This document shows positions 60,683 through 64,000 of a DNA stretch of 64,000 nt, piece after piece (within the stretch, counting starts at the first letter, position 1; each line of letters opens with the position of its first letter). Location: assembly GCA_934320895.1 (NCBI GenBank), contig CAKRFY010000006.1, positions 1-64,000 of the forward strand, given 5' to 3'. Under the pieces are notes generated by a model. It was not told the origin of the DNA. It ran no database searches and worked only from the letters and a program-made list of their open reading frames with translations. Made by a program: the position numbers and the translations under genes. The DNA comes from an uncultured Lachnospiraceae bacterium (GTDB lineage: Bacteria; Bacillota; Clostridia; Lachnospirales; Lachnospiraceae).

Positions 60683-61858
60683 TTATCTGTCAGCGTTGTG
60701 TTTTTCAACTATATCCTGAATTCTTTGTGTAGCATCGATCAGATCATTTACACTCGTATCATGATTAAGTGTATCAATTATAGCTGAAATGTATTTACTA
60801 AGGTCAACGCTGTGGTAGTAAGGTTTATTTTTAACTTCATCAGGGCAGTAGCTAAGGTTTGTAGTGTAGATAGAGTCAAAAATTCCATCATTGTATGCAG
60901 TATCGAGCTCGGATGTGCCATTTGAGAACAGACCAAATGTAACACAGATAAATATTCTGCCTGCGCCACGCTTTTTAAGCTCTCTTGCAACATCTAAGAT
61001 CGTATGTCCTGTTGCGAGCATATCATCAATAAGAAGGATATCTTTTCCAGTTACATCATTGCCGAGAAATTGGGTTGAAACAACCGGGTGTTCACCATCA
61101 ACAAGTTTTGAATAATCCATTCTCTTATAAAAAAGTCCCATCTCAATGCCTAATGCACCAGCATAATAAACAGCCCTCTTCATACCACCAAGATCAGGTG
61201 AGATAACCATCATATGCTCAGGATCTATTTTTATATCAGGATTTGTTCTTATAACTGTATCAATAAATTGGAAAGAAGTGAAGAAATTGTCAAATCCGTG
61301 ATTTGGAATTGCATTCTGGACACGGTTATCATGGGCATCGAAAGTGATAATAGTCTCTACACCCATTGATACAAGTTCCTGAAGTGCCTGTGCGCAGTCA
61401 AGGGACTCATTGATATAGCGGATATGCTGTCTTCCCTCATATAGATATGGCATAATAACAGTGATTCTTCTTGGATGTCCGCTGCATGCCATGATGACAC
61501 GTTTCAGATCCATAAAGAAATCATCAGGAGACATATTTGTTGTTTCATTCCTCATGGTATACTTCTGACCATAATTTACAGTGTCAACGATTATAAACAG
61601 ATCTACACCTCTCATAGATTCATTGATGACACATTTTGCTTCGCCAGTACCAAATCTCGGACATTCATATGATACAAGATAATTTTCGGTATCATATCCT
61701 GTCATCTTAAAATCAGGTTTTTGCATTTCGGAAAGTGCTTTATGTCGTCTTGCGATTATCTCTTTGTTGATTTTTTCACCAAGTTCAGCCTGATTGCCAA
61801 GAGCAACTATTTTAAGCGGGGCAAGTGGCATGGAATCTTTAAATTTTCTACTAGACAT
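60683..61858 (-). CDS. prs: Ribose-phosphate pyrophosphokinase (long form)
   Basis: 391 residues against about 315 in Bacillus. Extra residues are at both ends and near AKCVINESMRGVDLF. PRPP-binding loop DILLIDDMLATGHT, FDAHDNRVQNAIP and SPDLGGMKRA are present. Makes PRPP from ribose 5-phosphate and ATP. Only gene here on the minus strand among host genes; GAGAGGT precedes the ATG. Confidence 0.93.
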   Translation of the reverse strand: MSSRKFKDSMPLAPLKIVALGNQAELGEKINKEIIARRHKALSEMQKPDFKMTGYDTENYLVSYECPRFGTGEAKCVINESMRGVDLFIIVDTVNYGQKYTMRNETTNMSPDDFFMDLKRVIMACSGHPRRITVIMPYLYEGRQHIRYINESLDCAQALQELVSMGVETIITFDAHDNRVQNAIPNHGFDNFFTSFQFIDTVIRTNPDIKIDPEHMMVISPDLGGMKRAVYYAGALGIEMGLFYKRMDYSKLVDGEHPVVSTQFLGNDVTGKDILLIDDMLATGHTILDVARELKKRGAGRIFICVTFGLFSNGTSELDTAYNDGIFDSIYTTNLSYCPDEVKNKPYYHSVDLSKYISAIIDTLNHDTSVNDLIDATQRIQDIVEKHNADR

Positions 61859-62042
61859 TATTAACCTCTCTCTGCATCAGAATGTATGCGTTTATTTTAA
61901 GTACATGAATTAGTTATATATAACTCCATTAAGTAATATAACTTTTTTACGAAATATCGTCAAGAGTCTAACATGAACTATGAATAAACAAATATCGAAG
62001 ATACATTTAAAATGAGCGATAGTGTGAGCAGTAATAATCAGG

Positions 62043-62071
62043 TTGATTTTTTGAAGGATTTGTGGTATAAA
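62043..62071 (+). promoter_or_regulatory. Promoter of lipoprotein PPIase gene
   Basis: TTGATT, 17 bp, TATAAA, followed by a TGTGAT/ATCACA hairpin in the leader. Nothing else is seen in 61859-62152. Confidence 0.5.
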
Positions 62072-62152
62072 ATAGTTTGTTGTGTTTTGCTTTGAAACAA
62101 CATGTGATTTATAGCATCACAAAAATAATATAAAATTTTTGGAGGAATTATT

Positions 62153-63271
62153 TTGAAGAGATATAGCAGACTTTTGGCAGTAACGCTCTGTGCGTCTATA
62201 GCATTTGCCTCTACAGGCTGTGGGACGACAAACAAGCTAAAAAATGCCATAACAAACAATAAGACAGCTTCATCTGATACTGAGAAAGAAAGCAGCGAAA
62301 GCGTAAAATGTGCTGATTATGTTACACTTGGTGATTATTCAACGATAAAAATCAAAAAAAGTGAGATAGATAAGTCAACAAAACAGCAGATTGAGAAAAA
62401 TATCAAGAGCACGGGTGATTATACAAAAGTAAAGACTGGAAAAATAAAAAAGGGTGACATAGTAAATATATATTATGTAGGTAAGGTGAACGGTAAAGCT
62501 TTTGACGGTGGCAGTCTTACAAAAAAGACAAACAAGGCAGGATATGACCTTGAAATCGGTTCAAAGACTTTTGTTGATGGTTTTGAAGATGGTCTTATAG
62601 GTAAGAAGGTTGGTTCAAAATGTAAGGTAAATGCAACTTTCCCTAAAAATTATAGTCCAAATCAGAAACTGGCTGGAAAAAAAGCTGTATTTTCAGTTAC
62701 TATTAATTTTAAGGAAGTATATCCTAAACTTTCGGATAAGTTTGTAAAGAAAAATCTTAAGGATTTTGACAAAAATTATGCAAATACTGCAAAGGGATAT
62801 ACAAAGTATATAAGAGATAATATTTTGGCTGATAAAGCATGGAGTACTTTTTATGATACATGCAAGGTAAATGATTATCCTAAGTCAAAACTGGATACAA
62901 TGAAGACACAGCTTAAGACATCTATAACATATTATCTTAAAAATAATGGATATACACTTGAAAATTATCTTAAGGCACAGAATTCGACAATGGACGATTT
63001 CAATAAACAGCTTGAGACAACAGCTAAGTCAGATGTGGCAAAACAGCTTGTCTATGGAGCTGTTGGAGAAAAAGAAAACATTACAGTTTCTGATAAACAG
63101 TATAAAGAAGAGATTAAAACTTATCTTACAAATTATAACTGTAAAAATGAGAAAGAACTTGATTCTACATTCAAGGATTATTATGGTGTTGATGCAAAAT
63201 CAATTATAAACGATGATATCTTATATAAGAATGTAAAAAATTTCCTTGTAAAAAATGTTAAAGAATCTTAA
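62153..63271 (+). CDS. Lipoprotein FKBP-type prolyl isomerase (trigger-factor-like)
   Basis: 372 residues from a TTG with GGAGG seven bases upstream. Lipoprotein signal with Cys near residue 23 (FASTGCG). An FKBP domain follows (KKGDIVNIYYVGKVNGKAFD, later FVDGFEDGLIGKKVGSKCKV), then a helical trigger-factor-C-like region (NNGYTLENYLKAQNSTMDDF). Probably an extracytoplasmic folding factor playing the PrsA role. The N-terminal ribosome-binding domain of true trigger factor is absent. Confidence 0.88.
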   Translation: MKRYSRLLAVTLCASIAFASTGCGTTNKLKNAITNNKTASSDTEKESSESVKCADYVTLGDYSTIKIKKSEIDKSTKQQIEKNIKSTGDYTKVKTGKIKKGDIVNIYYVGKVNGKAFDGGSLTKKTNKAGYDLEIGSKTFVDGFEDGLIGKKVGSKCKVNATFPKNYSPNQKLAGKKAVFSVTINFKEVYPKLSDKFVKKNLKDFDKNYANTAKGYTKYIRDNILADKAWSTFYDTCKVNDYPKSKLDTMKTQLKTSITYYLKNNGYTLENYLKAQNSTMDDFNKQLETTAKSDVAKQLVYGAVGEKENITVSDKQYKEEIKTYLTNYNCKNEKELDSTFKDYYGVDAKSIINDDILYKNVKNFLVKNVKES

Positions 63272-63319
63272 AAGGCACACATTAAAATGCGGAATATTAA
63301 GATGGAAACGGAGGTTTAA

Positions 63320-64000
63320 ATGGCTAAACCAATAGTAGCGATAGTTGGACGACCAAATGTTGGAAAATCAACACTTTTTAATATGCTTGTCGGCGAGCGT
63401 CTGTCGATAGTAAAGGATACTCCGGGAGTTACAAGAGACAGGATATATGCAGATGTAAACTGGCTTAATTATCATTTTACACTGATGGATACAGGTGGAA
63501 TAGAGCCAGAGACAAATAATCAGATGCTTCGTCATATGAGAGAACAGGCCGAAATGGCTATAGAAATGGCAGATGTCGTTATGTTTGTAGTGGATGTTAA
63601 GCAGGGAGTTGTCGATGCCGATTACAAAGTAGCTGAGATGCTTAGAAAGGCACAGAAGAAAATAGTGCTTGTTGTAAATAAGGTAGATAATTTTGATAAA
63701 CTTATGCCTGATGTCTATGAATTTTATAATCTGGGACTTGGGGATCCATATCCTATATCATCGATTGGAAAGCTTGGAATCGGTGATATGCTGGATGAAG
63801 TTACAGCACTTTTCCCTGAAAATGATGATGATGCCGAGGACGAGAGACCGAGAATAGCGATAGTTGGAAAACCGAATGCCGGAAAATCGTCTATCATCAA
63901 TAAGTTACTCGGAGAAAACAGAGTTATCGTATCAGATATTGCAGGAACCACGAGAGACGCTGTTGACACGGCAGTTAAGTGGAATGGGAAAGAGTATGTT
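63320..64000 (+). CDS. der: GTPase Der (EngA), 5' part
   Basis: 227 codons are in the window; the gene continues past it. First G domain [26 protein letters not shown]. Second domain begins [17 protein letters not shown] with AGTTRDA. Two tandem G domains are unique to Der, a 50S assembly GTPase. ACGGAGG precedes the ATG at 63320. Confidence 0.95.
   Translation, partial: MAKPIVAIVGRPNVGKSTLFNMLVGERLSIVKDTPGVTRDRIYADVNWLNYHFTLMDTGGIEPETNNQMLRHMREQAEMAIEMADVVMFVVDVKQGVVDADYKVAEMLRKAQKKIVLVVNKVDNFDKLMPDVYEFYNLGLGDPYPISSIGKLGIGDMLDEVTALFPENDDDAEDERPRIAIVGKPNAGKSSIINKLLGENRVIVSDIAGTTRDAVDTAVKWNGKEYV

Overview
The window looks like a chromosome segment of an AT-rich, Gram-positive anaerobe of the class Clostridia, most likely a Lachnospiraceae member. 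The evidence is the AT-rich sequence, strong AGGAGG-type ribosome sites, and a host gene set (leuB-ilvD-ilvB, serC-serA, folC, rbgA, lepB, rnhB, an FlhB-C-terminal-like gene, yraN, pgeF, a long-form prs, der) typical of that family. The family assignment is inference. Layout: (1) about 1-40,200 is the right-hand part of a large integrated phage-like element. Its left end lies outside the window; its right end carries a 571-residue large serine recombinase. (2) about 40,200-45,650 is one host gene on the minus strand (a peptidoglycan-binding/SpoIID-like protein) that has been cut twice, by the large element and by a second 4.74-kb serine-recombinase element (40,381-45,121) carrying an acyltransferase / DUF6320 / alpha-beta hydrolase operon. 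(3) 45,990-64,000 is ordinary chromosome. Inside the large element, the left 12 kb is a mixed accessory zone with many decayed genes: a sigma-factor-like gene with an in-frame TGA, a RepA_N initiator split by a frameshift, a RelB/DinJ remnant, an IS200/IS605 transposase remnant and a phage-protein stub. Intact genes there include a J-domain protein, an HNH nuclease, a PIN toxin-antitoxin pair and a complete type I toxin/antisense-RNA pair missed by simple gene calling. From about 12 kb to 28 kb there is an intact, co-directional block behind a repressor-controlled divergent promoter: a winged-helix protein plus a tubulin/FtsZ-like GTPase, a cold-shock protein, an SF2-type helicase, a full ClpX, DUF3102/ParB proteins, and an 1100-residue protein with the DFDGD active-site motif of two-barrel RNA polymerases (the YonO / eukaryotic-RdRP-like branch). 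Long spacers between these genes are full of hairpins, some closed by 10-13 bp stems. After the polymerase come two small HTH-like proteins flanking another structured RNA candidate, then a 2764-residue tape-measure protein with an internal NlpC/P60 peptidase. My reading is an SPbeta-like long-tailed temperate phage (or a relative) that carries its own single-chain RNA polymerase, a tubulin-type cytoskeletal or partition protein and a ClpX paralogue. Like SPbeta in spsM, it interrupts a host cell-envelope gene that precise excision would restore. The motifs and the split gene are read directly from the sequence; the biology is inference.
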